Of a DNA stretch of 42,698 nt, positions 1 to 11,443 are shown one piece after another. The notes under the pieces are model-generated. The model was not told the DNA's origin. It ran no database searches and was given only the letters and a program-made list of their open reading frames with translations. The translations under genes and the position numbers were made by a program. The DNA is from Ministeria vibrans ATCC 50519 (taxonomy: Eukaryota > Opisthokonta > Filasterea): positions 1-42,698 of the forward strand of contig CALSCP010000486.1 in NCBI GenBank assembly GCA_943704425.1, given 5' to 3'. Positions within the stretch are counted from its first letter, which is position 1. Every line of letters begins with the position of its first letter.

Positions 1-1187
1 GGTCCGCCAAAGCATGTGCCACCATTCTGACACACAAGTGTGTCACATCCACCGTTGCCAGTCAACGTCTCGCACACAGCTCCGACGTAGCCCTGCGGGC
101 AGGTACACACGCTCATGCCAGGCGTCGTGTCAATGCACGTGCCGCCGTTCAAGCACGGCTGCGTGTCGCATCCACCAGAGCCTCCCATCGCAGTCTCGCA
201 CAACTCTCCCATGAAGCTTGCCTCACACATGCACGACACAAACCCAGCGTTATCCATGCAGGTCCCCCCGTTGACACACGGCGAAGAGTCGCACACATTG
301 CCCAATGCGCTCTCGCACATCTCACCCACCACGCCACTCGGGCACGAGCAGAACGCACCAGCCGGTCCGCCAAAGCATGTGCCACCATTCTGACACACAA
401 GCGTGTCACATCCACCGTTGCTGATGGAAGTCTCACAGCCCTCGCCCGTGAAGCTTTGGTCGCAAAGACAAATTGCGGCTCCTCCAGAAGAAAAACAAGT
501 GCCTCCGTTTCGACAAGGCGATGAGTCACAGAAGATCTCGCTTAGCTCGGTTTCACACAAGAGACCAACAAAACTCTCTGCACATATGCATTCGGCGACG
601 CCAGTGCCGAGTTCAATACATGTCCCCGCATTGGCACACGGCATGGATGCACAAGCGGTTGTTGTGGACGACGACTCGCAGAGCGCTCCCGTTGTCCCCG
701 TTGGGCAGTCGCACAACGCCACACCAGTGGTGTCGACGCACGTTCCCCCGTTAAGGCAAAAGTGACCGTCGCACGGGTTGGCGATTTGGCTGTCACAGAA
801 CTCGCCGGTGAACGAAGTTGCGCAGAGACACACCGAGCCAATGAGACCCAAGTCGGTGCAGGTGCCGCCGTTGTTGCACACGAGAGTCAAACAGGTTCCC
901 TCTGTGGTAGCGCTCTCACAAAACGCGCCAGCGTAGCCGGCCCCGCAGAAACACGCGCTGAAGCCGCTCTGTTCGAAGCAACTGCCCCCATTGGCGCAGG
1001 GAGACGAGTCGCAGCTTGAAGCGGTTGCCGTTTCGCACACCTCGCCCTCGAAGCCGCCGGCACAAGCACAGAAGGCGGTGCCGAATGTGTCGATACACAT
1101 ACCGCCGTTGAGGCACGGGTTGGGCGAGCACGTCAGCGCATCAGCAGCTCCGGCCGTGAGGGCCAGGAGAAATAAAAGGGTAGACAC
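1..1187 (-). CDS. EGF-repeat extracellular protein (partial, 5' exon not found, 3' end beyond window)
   Basis: The minus strand is open from 1187 to the left edge. It reads as a hydrophobic leader (VSTLLFLLALTAGAADA) followed directly by EGF-like modules of the form C-x3-PC-x-NGGTC-x(n)-C-x-C-x(n)-C. Nine complete modules and a tenth partial one are visible, each with six cysteines. The leader looks like the end of a signal peptide, so the product should be secreted or have a large ectodomain. No strict calcium-binding EGF signature is obvious. The frame meets a stop just upstream, at a good splice acceptor (polypyrimidine then TGACAG), so the start codon must lie in an upstream exon, probably between 1190 and 1750, which I could not place. 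Modules 7 and 10 are nearly identical at DNA level. The domain family is certain; whether it is an adhesion protein, a receptor or matrix cannot be told. Confidence 0.85.
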   Translation of the reverse strand, partial: MSTLLFLLALTAGAADALTCSPNPCLNGGMCIDTFGTAFCACAGGFEGEVCETATASSCDSSPCANGGSCFEQSGFSACFCGAGYAGAFCESATTEGTCLTLVCNNGGTCTDLGLIGSVCLCATSFTGEFCDSQIANPCDGHFCLNGGTCVDTTGVALCDCPTGTTGALCESSSTTTACASMPCANAGTCIELGTGVAECICAESFVGLLCETELSEIFCDSSPCRNGGTCFSSGGAAICLCDQSFTGEGCETSISNGGCDTLVCQNGGTCFGGPAGAFCSCPSGVVGEMCESALGNVCDSSPCVNGGTCMDNAGFVSCMCEASFMGELCETAMGGSGGCDTQPCLNGGTCIDTTPGMSVCTCPQGYVGAVCETLTGNGGCDTLVCQNGGTCFGG

Positions 1188-1895
1188 CTGTCAAAAAATA
1201 TCACAAAAAGATTGATAAGAGGTCTTAGAACGGAAAGAATCGACACACTCAAGAGAGGCATCCTTGACAAGACCACTGGCGTTCGCCAGCGACCAGAGTG
1301 TGCGCGTAGGCGCTTTGGATGCGCTCGTCGTTATTTCGACTCCCAAATCTCAACAAGCAGCGTTCGCTTCGTTTTATCGTTCAACAGATCAATCCGTGAC
1401 ACGTATATGTCGGTCAACCATACCCCCCGTTAAACAAGAGGCTGTTGTTTCACCCACAGAAAATGATTTTTTTTTTATCACACTCACACACAATCACACA
1501 AACCCACACATCCCTCTCGCGGATCATCGTACCACACGGACTGACATGTCTTCGCTGCCAACAGAGTCAGTCGTAGTAAGGAATTGATTTGTACTTCTGA
1601 GTTGAGCTCTCACACTTCTCAGTTCTGACTTTAATTGTAGTCCTACTGTCTCATTTATTTTTTGGGGGGTTCTTTATAAATACTGCTGATCTCAACCGTG
1701 CCGCCTGTAGGAAGCTCAGTCAAGCTCTAGAGCGATCAAAACCCAAACGAGGGTCCGAGTTCTTTAAGTTCCAACCCATTCCGTTTGCCTGGGCTGCGCT
1801 ATTGTCTACTATTTCTAATAATTATACTTTTTTTGCACTCTACTGGCTTCCTTGTCATCCCTATCGGCAGTCAGCGTGGCACTGTCATCAGCGTC
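1188..1895. other. Divergent intergenic region between EGF gene and FERM gene
   Basis: About 700 bases with no convincing gene. It should hold the first exon and promoter of the minus-strand EGF gene and the 5' UTR and promoter of the plus-strand FERM gene. A T-run occurs near 1467 and a TATA-like TTTATAAATA near 1674, correctly oriented for the FERM gene. Short open frames here show no domain. Confidence 0.5.
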
Positions 1896-4800
1896 ATGTC
1901 GGAACGCCTGACGTGCCGCCTGCGCTTTTTAGACGGAATCACTCTGCACATTCCCATTACGGTAAACAGCCTATCGCAAGCGCCGCTCGTCTCTCCCGCC
2001 ATCCCCTGCAGCCACCGCCTTCTCTCCCTTCCCCCGCTATTCTGCTTTTTGTTTGTGGTTTCACCCCCTCCGTTGCAGGAGCACAGAGAATCGCCCTTTT
2101 ATCTCTTCACCAAAGCAAAACTTGCAGAGCATTATAATATATTTAAATAGTAAAAAGAGTCGTCAAACGGTTTTTTGTCTTGCAGTTGGAGACCCGCACG
2201 CCTGATCTTATCAGTGTGTGCTACCGCAGCCTGGACATCGATCACTCCAACATGTTCGGCGTGTCGTTTCAGAGACACGATGGCTCCGAGTGCTGGCTCG
2301 ACGATCTCAAGCCGGTTTTGCAGCACGGCCTCTTGGTCCAACTCGACTCAAACCAATCGCTCGCCGTGTCCGTCACCTTCCGCGTCCGATTCTTTGTGCC
2401 CTCTCCTTGGACTCTCTCGTGTGCCCACCAGCGCTCCTATGTCTTCTTGGAAATCGTTGAGCGTCTCAAAACGGGCTGCATCCGCTGCACGTCGATGGAG
2501 CAGTGTGCAACGCTCGCTCTCCTGGCCCACATCTGCCTCCGTTCTACGATAGCAGGGCCCGCGACCCACTACGATCTCCTTTTCGACGCGCTCCTGAGCC
2601 ATACTTCTCATGATTTAGCGTTTGCACTCCAAGATGAACAGCGGTAAGACCACAACATACACACACCGCTCTGCACACTCGCTAATTCGTTTCCTCTGCC
2701 CAGACACGCCATCACGCACGCGACCGCCCAAAAGTATGCACACCTCTCACCGTTGGAGGCCGAAAGAGACTTTCTCATCATCGCTCCCACCTGCGTGGGC
2801 TTTGCAAAAGAGTACTACCCACTGCAGGTATGAATGAGACAACAAGACAAGCAGCGACTGCTGCATACCCAAGTCCTCTCTTTCTTTCATGTTCCCATTG
2901 TCTGTGTTCTTTTTTTATGAGTGTCGTTTGTGTCTTGTGCTAACCTGTTGCCTGACAGCCTTCCCAAGACTGTGAATCCTGCTCTTCCGTCTCTTCGAAA
3001 TTGAACCCCCACTCCTGTTTATTACGTAGATTAACCAAGAGGACGTTATGCTGGGAGTCGGTCCGACCGGCATTGAGTTGAGTCGCATTGCCGATGGACC
3101 CGGTGGGTATTCGTTTATTGCGTGGAAGGACGTTGTTGAGCTCTCGTTCAACCACGAGTTTGTTCAACTACACCATCAAGTTGAGTTTGGCACCGACTCC
3201 AAGTTAGTTCTCATTTCATGCTTGTGTGCCGATGTGGCCGCAGCTCGACGCACCTACTACGCGTGCTACAACCATAATCTCTTTGCGACGTCTCTGAGTC
3301 TCAACCAAGCATCAGACACAGAGAGTACATCCCATGCCGCTGGTCCTGCCAACAATGCCACATCCTCCTCACCATCTTTGGGGTCATCAGCAGCGGCGTC
3401 ATCATCCTCACCGCCACCACAACTACTACCACCACCACCACCCTCACCACCACCACCACAACAACACCACCACCAGCATTATCAACAACAACAACAACTA
3501 TCTTTGCCACCTTCATCGCCGCGTCTCGCGACTCGTGTGACCAGCGAGGAGCGGCCAGAAGTGTCGACTGTGACGCTGTGTGACCGTGCAACAGGCCCCA
3601 TGGCGACGAGCACTGACGACCTCGACCTCGACTTTTCAGCAATTGATCAATTTTTTAATGCCATCCCACCAGTCGATCCGGCCACTGTTATGCAACTATC
3701 GTCTGTGTCGCTCGTTGACGATGTCCAGGCAGAGCGCGACCTGGGCTACGGTGAGCTGCACGGCGACGAGAACAAAGACACGCCCGACAACGGCGTGCCG
3801 ACACGTCCCTCGCTCGAGGAGGTTGATGAGCATTTCAGTGAGGCCATGGATGAGTCTATGGAACAAACTTCCTGTAGCATGGAAACGAGAACGGTAAGAA
3901 AGTGACAGAGCACAAAGTGCAAAATTAATAATAGTAATAATAATATAATTACATTCGCTACCTAGGAGAATGAAGAGTCGGCGAGTGTGACAGTGGGGCG
4001 CACGGTAAAGCGTGTGCGGTCAGAAGGAGGCGAGTGGCAAAGAGGAGGGGTAAATTGTGATGGAGGGAACGGTGTAGACCGGACCAGAGAGCCTCTTGCC
4101 GTGAGCTCAGCAAGGGGCCAAATGCACAAAGCGAGAGAAGAATACATGCGAGTGACGGCAGACAGGATCAAAGAAGAAGAAGCAGCCGCAGAAGAAGACG
4201 AAGAAGAAGAAACGGTAGAGGTCGAAGAAGTTTCTGAGGAGCTGGTCAGCCCAGCGCTTCAGAGGTGTCACCTTGAAAAAGAAACGGGAGAAGAGACGAT
4301 GAATGGAATGGACGTGGAGGAAACGCATGTGAAACGAGAGAGCGCCATCGCCGCGTATCCTTCCACGACTACAAAGACGAGCCCACTCGCCATACATTCT
4401 GTTGATAGCGCAGCTCCGGTATCAGTGCCAACACCAGGCCGAGCCCCAGCGCCAGTCGCAGCGGCTGAGCCAGTCCCAGCACCAGTGTCAGCCTCAGTAT
4501 CGGGTGGAAACACTACAAAGAAAACAGCAGTGGCTGCTGCTACTGCAACATCGAGGCGTGATACAACCAAAAGTGTCTCAGGCACACGCAGGAAGGTTAC
4601 TGTACCGCCTCTGTTTGAGTGCCCTCTCTGTCCTTTCACCTCGACAGTGAAACGGTCTGTCAAGGATCATTTGGCAGAGCACGCTGTAAAGCAGCCGTAT
4701 GCTTGCGACTTTGACGGCTGCAATCGCCGCTACTCGCGAGGCGAAGATTTGCAGCGACACAAGTCGAGTCACATGGGTAAGCCACAGTTTGTGTGTGCTG

Positions 4801-5000
4801 AGTGCGGCAAAGGATTCCAACGGGGCGACAAGCTCAAGTCGCATCAGAGCACGCATGCACTTGTGGAGGACCGAGTTCGCTATTGGTGCAGTGTACAGGG
4901 CTGCACAAGCTGCTTCTCGCGAAAGGACGCGCTCTGTCGACATTTGCGTACCATTCACAACATCTCTTTACCTGTTACCAGCACCAAAGCAGATGTGTAA
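1896..5000 (+). CDS. FERM domain protein with four C-terminal C2H2 zinc fingers
   Basis: Modelled exons: 1896-1961, 2186-2643, 2704-2827, 3030-3893, 3966-5000, giving 848 aa with all phases consistent. The start gives MSERLTCRLRFLDG, the first strand of a FERM F1 lobe. Exons 2-3 carry the rest of F1 and the F2 helical lobe, including the EAERDFLIIA stretch and the EYYPL segment typical of FERM proteins. Exon 4 opens with the F3 (PH-like) lobe (MLGVGPTGIEL, FIAWKDVVELSF), about residues 217-300. A Pro/His/Gln-rich linker follows near 345-375, then an acidic Glu-rich stretch in exon 5. Residues about 721-840 form four C2H2 fingers (C-x2-C or C-x4-C ... H-x3/4-H). FERM proteins normally link membrane to actin; C2H2 fingers normally bind DNA or RNA. 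The joining intron (3894-3965, 72 nt, GTAAGA...CTACCTAG) keeps frame. Two adjacent genes remain possible, because the intron is AT-rich and exon 4 would end in TGA at 3903. Confidence 0.68.
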
Positions 5001-5223
5001 ATTCTTTTTAATTGTAATGTCATTGTCATAATAATAATAGTTATTTTTGTATTCACACCCAAATCTAAGTACGAGTTAACAGAAAGAAGACGGTTGTCTA
5101 TTGAGTGGATTTAAGAACCACTTTGAGACAACCAAAAAAGAATTAATTTTTATTTTTAATCTAACAATTTTAACTAGAATGTCAGACAAGCTTATCCAAT
5201 ACCTTACTAATAATAATAATAAC

Positions 5224-5269
<46 letters not shown>

Positions 5270-5279
5270 TAATAATGAA

Positions 5280-5323
<44 letters not shown>

Positions 5324-5352
5324 TTAATAATAATGAAAATAATAATAATGAA

Positions 5353-5408
<56 letters not shown>

Positions 5409-5528
5409 TAATAATAATAATAACAAAATAATTTATATTAATTTATTTTATTATTACTTTTGCTGTTGCTCAGTTTTGTTTACCTTTATCTTGGTGACTA
5501 AATAATTTTCAAAAAAAAATTCTAATAA

Positions 5529-5564
<36 letters not shown>

Positions 5565-5610
5565 TTATTATTATTATTATTCCACTTCTCGAATAAAGCA
5601 CGTCTATTCG
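5001..5610. repeat. AAT trinucleotide microsatellite block in intergenic DNA
   Basis: The spacer between the FERM and RasGAP genes is dominated by long AAT arrays, roughly 5208-5440 and 5526-5581, with short interruptions (AAAATAATG, AATTAATAATG). The second array runs AAT repeats straight into TTATTATTAT, so it can fold on itself. Long open frames here (poly-Asn on one strand, poly-Leu/Ile on the other) are products of the repeat, not genes. Confidence 0.95.
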
Positions 5611-8600
5611 ATGGAAGTTCTTCAAGAATTAAAGCAAAAGCGAGAAGAAATGTAAGGGGATGCTCTCCATTCAACAAACCTTTATATAATTATATTTTTT
5701 GTCAGTTTGAATCGGTTCAAACAAGTCGAGGAACGACGGGCCGCCCGCCTGGCCTCACCCGCACGACAACCCACCACGCGCACACCACCAGCTCGGCAAA
5801 GGGTGTATGGGAGACTCGAGCCGCAAGCTGGTCAGGAGTCGCCTCGAGTGGCGCTGGAGCGGACACTGCAACGGCTGGACGCGAAGAAGCGTTTGGAACT
5901 GACGCAAACGTCGTCGCTGCCGGCCCTCTCGCTGCTTGACAGCACGATTGTCGTGCCCACCCCGACCGTGGGCCAGTCAATACTGGCTACATTGCCGCGC
6001 TTTGACCCGGCTGCGTTTATTGCGGGCGGTGGACGGACAGTCGCGTTGCAAATGCGAGAACTTCCCTCGACAGTGATTGACAACGCCCTGCCAACAGCGG
6101 GCGCGGGACTGTCATGGTCAGCCTTTGATGACTCGCTCTTTAGCGACGACCATGACGACGAGAACTTTGACTGCAACCCTGCTGAGGTGTATGCCTGTTT
6201 GTATGACTTTGTTCCTGAGCAACCCGAAGAGATGGCGGTGGTGGTGGGCGAGCGAGTGCACCTGCTTGAGCGCAACGACGACGGTTGGTGGCTCGTGAGG
6301 CGGGAGGGCGCGACGACGGATGAACAAGAGGGACTCGTGCCATACAACTATTTGGTGCGCGTGACTCAAGACAATGTACCAACCGACGACAGTACGGGCG
6401 AAGACGGCGAAACTATCAGCGAAGGTGACGGTGGCAACGCGACAGATGAAAGCATCAAAACGCTCATTGGCGGCTTGGACGAGAACCAACTGATTACGGT
6501 GCTGCATGAGCTCACGCGTCACATTGAAAAGGAGGCGAGCACCAACGAACGCCTCTACGTCGATGTAGACACGCCGGAGTCGACACGTGTGCAGATCCTT
6601 CGCAACGCGCTTCACGGCTCCTTCGACAAGGCGACGAACGTGTGTCGGCGTGCCGTTGACTGTGCTGCTGTTGTACTTGATCTTGTGCGGCACTATCCCC
6701 CCTTGGGCTCGCTCGTTCCCTCCTCATTCCACACGTCCTATGTGATGCGTCGTTTTGCCTACGACGAAACTGAGCTCAAGCGACGTCTTGTGCGCGGTGC
6801 ACTGGAGTTTTGGAATATTTTCATGGGTCACCTGGTGGCACTTGCGCGCACATCGCCGCAGTCGCGCGCCAAAATAGTGCGTCGACTTAGTATGGTGTGT
6901 GCGGGTGCACTGATACCGCGGCGCGTCGACGGCACAGGCATTACCATCTCAGGTGAGCGGCGCCTGTTCGACGAAGTGGACGAGTCGACGGCGGGCGAGC
7001 TGTTTGACGCGAGTATGTTGCAACGACGCGGCACCACATCTCGTACTTCAGGATTGTCGAGTGGTGAGGCAACAAACACGACGGTGGCGGCGGTGGTGGG
7101 TGGACGAGCTGGGGCCGGTGTGTACGCGCAGTACGAGTCGCTGTTCCATCAGCTCCTCGTGGACCGCGACTTTGAGCTGGTACATGCGCTGGTCCATGCG
7201 TGCACAAGTCGTAGCGGGCACCACACGTTAGAGCCTGGAGGTAGTGGCGGCAGTGGTGGTGGTGGTGGTGGTCACCACGGACGTGTGCGTGCACATGCAG
7301 TGGAAAGTACTGCGCATGAGAAGAAGAAGGAAAAGAAGACGAAGAAGACCAAAGGGCACGATAGGAGTGATACGCGTGAGACTGTAGCACTTCCTGTGTC
7401 TAGTGCAGCACTTGTCAGTGAGAAAGAGGATTTTTTGCCGTCGCACTTGCGTGGGGTGTCGCGCTCGTCACTCGCTACACGGCTGAGCGGCAATGGCAAC
7501 GACGACGACAACACTGACCATGATCCGTTCTCCATGTCCCTGACCAACACTCTCACATATGCACACCCTTCTAACTTGACACAACCACGCACGCATGGAT
7601 ACGCACGAGGCGATCCCCACGCGGTGCAGCACGAGGCCTTTGTGCTGAATGTCGCGCGGACGGGTCACTTGAGTACCGTCGAGCTTCCGGAGTTGCTGCT
7701 GATTGCGTTTGATGCGCACGACCGCTCATTGGAACTCATTGCGGAGATCACAACACACGAACTGGCGCTGACTGACGAGCGACGTGCACGCACCAGTGGC
7801 TTCCTGGCGGCCAGCACACCTGCCGCGGAGGCCCTTGAGCTGTACCTTTGCTCGCCGGCAGTAGGTTATGCGTACCTGCGCGCGACCGTCTCACCCTTTG
7901 TCCATGCTATCATTGAGCACCCGCGCGACTTCTTTGTGTACCCGTCAATTGTGACACATCGCAAAGCACTGCGTGCCAATACCGCACGCGTCGCCTCGCT
8001 CGTCCAACAGCTGCTGAATCTGCTGCAGAGCAGCCTGGGCTCGCTTCCTGCGCCCCTCCGCGTCCTCCTACAGCACACCCACGCTACTGTGCTCACCCAC
8101 GCGCCCCTTGCCACCCGTCTCGCTCTCGCCGCCGTCCTATTCCGCCGCTTCCTTTGCGCCGCCCTAGTCCACCCCAAGGTCCACGGTCTTACTGCACACG
8201 TGCCCACCGAGGAGGCTATGATTGCCCTCACGTCCATCTCCACTGTTCTTCAAGTACTCCCCTATTCATCCCATTCATCTCCTTTTGATCATACACTTAT
8301 TAATTCTTGATTAGGCGGTCGGTGAGAACAGTCCTTTTGCCGATGAGTCCCCTCTGAGCGAGTTCAATCTCCTCATCAGTGTCAATAGTGCGTCTCTCGA
8401 TGATTATTTCACGCAGTGTCACTCAACAAACGAAATGAGTCTTTTCACGCGCATTGAACGATCGGTATTGAAACGTGAACAATACGTGAGCAAAGTCGCT
8501 ACGACACTAAAGCAGTATAATAATCATTTTTATATAGAATACGATTGAACGAGAGAGAGTGAAGGAAGCTGTTGAGATTCTGGAGACGTACGCGCGAGCC

Positions 8601-9109
8601 AATGAGGCAGTGGTAAGGGTGCACCTGAGCACCAACAAGCACGCGCGAGACGACGGGGCATTTGTGCCGGGGGGACGGAGAACGCTCAGGAGTATTGTGA
8701 AGGTATGTAGTTCTTACGTAATTCGTATGCAGTGGAGGAAGAGAGAGTGAATGATACGATACTGTGAGGCTGAGTTGCATAAAGATGATGTGAATAACTT
8801 AGAGAGAGTGTATGTGGGATGGAGTGACTGCCAGTAGAGAGAGTGTGTGATTGTGTGAGAGCGAGTATGTGAAATAGAGAAAGTGATTGAGTGTTGTTTT
8901 TCTTTCTTCTCGCGTAGATGTCCCGTTTTGTTGAGTCATGTCTAGTGCATCGCTTAAGTGCGTTTGATGCGCTTAATTCCGTGCAGAAAAAAGTTTTTCT
9001 TCCCGCTCGTTTTCACGTTCAAAAGGCTAAAACTCGCTCAGCTGTTGGTCTTTTCAAAAAGGCCAAACGCGTCTCAAGTTTCACTATTCGCGACGCAGAA
9101 ACTCAATGA
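5611..9109 (+). CDS. SH3 protein with degenerate RasGAP domain
   Basis: Exons: 5611-5651, 5706-8253, 8315-8485, 8538-8702, 8918-9109; 1038 aa. The tiny first exon supplies MEVLQELKQKREE and a phase-2 junction. Residues about 176-226 form an SH3 domain (ALYDF-like CLYDFVPEQ, DDGWWLV, GLVPYNYL). A Gly/His then Lys-rich linker lies near 530-575. Residues about 656-925 match a Ras GTPase-activating fold: helices ending in an ELIAEI stretch, the FRRFLCAALVHP segment matching the conserved FLRF-x-x-PA-x-x-P block, and an ISTVLQAVGENSPF stretch matching IAKVLQNLAN. The arginine-finger position (LFRGNSLATK in active GAPs) reads GFLAASTPAAEAL here, with no arginine. The protein may therefore bind Ras-family GTPases without stimulating hydrolysis, as IQGAPs do for Rac/Cdc42. 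A C-terminal basic segment follows. Likely a signalling scaffold; the exact subfamily is not recognised. Confidence 0.8.
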
Positions 9110-9196
9110 TTGTCACGTGCGTCACTTGCTAGCGCAATGATTAATTCTTGTCACTCGATCAATGAATATCGCTCACTCGGTTCATCTTTTTTCACT

Positions 9197-9202
9197 AATA
9201 AA
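9197..9202 (+). terminator. Putative poly(A) signal of RasGAP-like gene
   Basis: AATAAA lies 87 nt after the stop codon of the SH3-RasGAP gene, in AT-rich DNA and before the convergent phosphatase gene ends at 9353. Confidence 0.45.
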
Positions 9203-9352
9203 AATTATTATTGTATAAAAGTACATAAAATGTGTTTTCATTCGAAATTTGAAACAAAAACACTCAAAAAAGAGCACACAGAGAAGAAGAAACAACAAGA
9301 AAGCACACAAACACGCACAAATGAAAATTCGCCGAGATAACACACGCACAAA

Positions 9353-10687
9353 TCAGTCTGATTTTGACTCAAGATAGTCCAAAAGGGACTCGTAAATGAA
9401 ACAGTACTGCTCCTGAGTCTGAACCATTCCGCCACGGTCTTCGCGCAGACGAGCAACAATGTTGAGAACATCAACGGAGCCAGTGCGGTCCAGCGAGCGC
9501 ATGCCAATGTCAACCGCACTGAACGTGCCGGTGCGTCCAATTCCCGCACTGTGTATGGCCAGAGCATTAGTGTGTCAGTATTGCATTATATTGGACATTA
9601 TATTGGGTGACCACCTCACACACACACACACATATTGTGTAATTTATCTCAATGTGTTATTGGAACAGTGCACACAGGACACATTAAGACAAATTAAACA
9701 GTGAAAATGTCACAAAAAGTCACAAAAATACGTAATCATAAGACGTATGTGCACTCTCCTTGACATTACCTGCAGTGGATCACTTGCGGTCCTTTCAAAG
9801 GTGACTCTGCATCATAGCTTCGTACCGCAGCAAGGAACGTCAAAATGGCCTACAACACGTACAAACCCATAATCAAAATCAATCACACCCCCATGCACCA
9901 AGCCCACATACCTTTGTGTTTTTGGGGACACCATGATCGGGCCAGGCCCTAAACCAAAAGTGGCCAATGTGGCGCTCCTCGCCGCCCAGCGACACGGCCA
10001 GCTCGGTAAAGTCGTACACGTCGGTGGCCTCCTCGCGCACCACTGACACAACAATGTCGCCGTACTTGACGCGTGGTGCCACACTTGCGTCGGGCCAGTA
10101 CCGTGCGCACTTTTGCTTGCCGCGCTCTTCGAGTGCCGTTGCCATGACAATCACAGGGCTCTTCAACTCCCACATTAACCGCCAGAAGTCAATGACCGTT
10201 TGCGGCAGTGGGCCCTGGGTGCACACATACACGTTGGGCGCACCAAGGTCGCCCCGCACGTAATTGGCGTTGATGTACGTCGACGTTGTGTCGTCCCCAA
10301 CTTGCTCCAGTGGTACTCTAGATTCTTTGTCTAAAGATGAGAAAAAAAAAAGTTGTTTTAGCATAAATAAAATAATAGTAATTATTTTCCATACTGGGGA
10401 GAATGTTGACATAGCGGTTTTTGTGGTTCACGTTGGGTGGCAGAGAGTTTGGATCGGCATTGTTGATGGGAATGCGCTGGAACTCGTCGTGCAGCTTGAT
10501 CTGGTCGTCGACAATGTCGCGCAGCCCCTCGAGGCCCAGTCGGTTGCTCCTCTTGAAGCGACTCATCACGTCGTTGTCGTCCGCCGCCACAGCCGTGCCC
10601 GACGCCTCCTCGCCCGCCACCGCAACTCCTCCGACAACATCGTTGTTTGTCACTGCCTCTTCGTCCGTTTTGGCAGCCTGTACGCAC

Positions 10688-10737
<50 letters not shown>

Positions 10738-11443
10738 GAGTGAGAAAAAAGAAGAAATCAACAATAGGAGTTTGTGATTGAAAAGAGTGTCAAAAGTGGT
10801 GGAGGAGAGGCCGGCTGGATGATCCAGTGAGACGGAACGAAGGGTGAAGGGCGCAGCAGGCAAGTGGGGCCCATGGACAGCGGGAAAGGAGGCGGAATGG
10901 GCAGGAAACAGAGACGCCGTCAGATGATGACGACAAAAAAAAAGGGGATGAGAGGTTTCAAGGGACAAGAGAAAAGGGACGGGGAGGCGGTGGGCGGCGG
11001 AATGACGAGTGTCAAGAGGAATGGGAGGGTCTCCGGGGAAGTGCGGAACGAATCGTCAATGCGTTTGGTCGGCTGAGCGAACGAAAGGACACTCCTCGTG
11101 GCTAATAGATGATCGTCCATGTCAANNNNNNNNNNGGGGGACGCAGGGGGCGTACGGCGGAGGCTCATACCATGCGGGTGGGCGGGGGCGACGTGCCGGG
11201 TCCAGTGGAGTACATCGAGCCGCGGTTTCCCTCGTTCTGTACCTCGGAGAGCGGTCGCGGTTTGGTGGCCGCGACAGCCTTCTCCTGGGCAGGCGACTCC
11301 TTCATTTTGGTGTGGCTGGTGCGGGCGGGTCGCGTTGAATTGGAAGCGCCGCTCTTTCGTTTACAAAGCACCACCACAAGCAGAATGACGAGAGCACCGC
11401 CGCCAAGGCCAACACCCAGGCCAATGGCGAGATTGTTACTCAT
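9353..11443 (-). CDS. Transmembrane classical protein tyrosine phosphatase
   Basis: Minus-strand exons: 11443-11171, 10677-10395, 10330-9912, 9849-9770, 9548-9353; 416 aa (an in-frame ATG at 11464 would add 7 residues). Residues about 5-30 form one hydrophobic helix ending in CKRK, so the protein is anchored with almost no ectodomain. A Ser/Pro/Thr-rich linker precedes a single PTP domain with every landmark: HKNRYVNILP, YINANYVRG, QGPLPQTVIDFWRLMWE, the WPD loop (FRAWPDHGVP, general acid Asp) and the signature HCSAGIGRTGT with Cys351 and Arg357. It hydrolyses phosphotyrosine and should be active. The signature is split by an intron after the Cys codon. Intron 1 (about 490 nt) holds a GA repeat and a 10-base assembly gap, so an additional exon there cannot be excluded. 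Confidence 0.87.
10690..10735. repeat. GA dinucleotide microsatellite
   Basis: About 23 GA units inside the first intron of the tyrosine phosphatase gene, adjacent to the splice acceptor at 10678. Confidence 0.95.
11126..11135. other. Assembly gap of ten N
   Basis: Ten undetermined bases within the first intron of the tyrosine phosphatase gene. The length is probably a placeholder, so true intron length and any exon at this point are uncertain. Confidence 0.99.

Noticed and set aside
1690-1775. tRNA-like string (AGCTCAGTC...TAGAGCG with a later GGGTCCGAGTTC).
   Set aside because: D-arm-like and B-box-like pieces are present, but no acceptor stem or proper T-arm pairing can be formed.
2077-2150. 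Possible extra exon (EHRESPFYLFTKAKLAEHYN) in FERM intron 1.
   Set aside because: It ends in TAG with no good donor, and direct joining of exons 1 and 2 gives a better FERM F1 lobe.
5076-5426. Minus-strand open frame of mainly Leu and Ile.
   Set aside because: It is the reverse reading of the AAT microsatellite.
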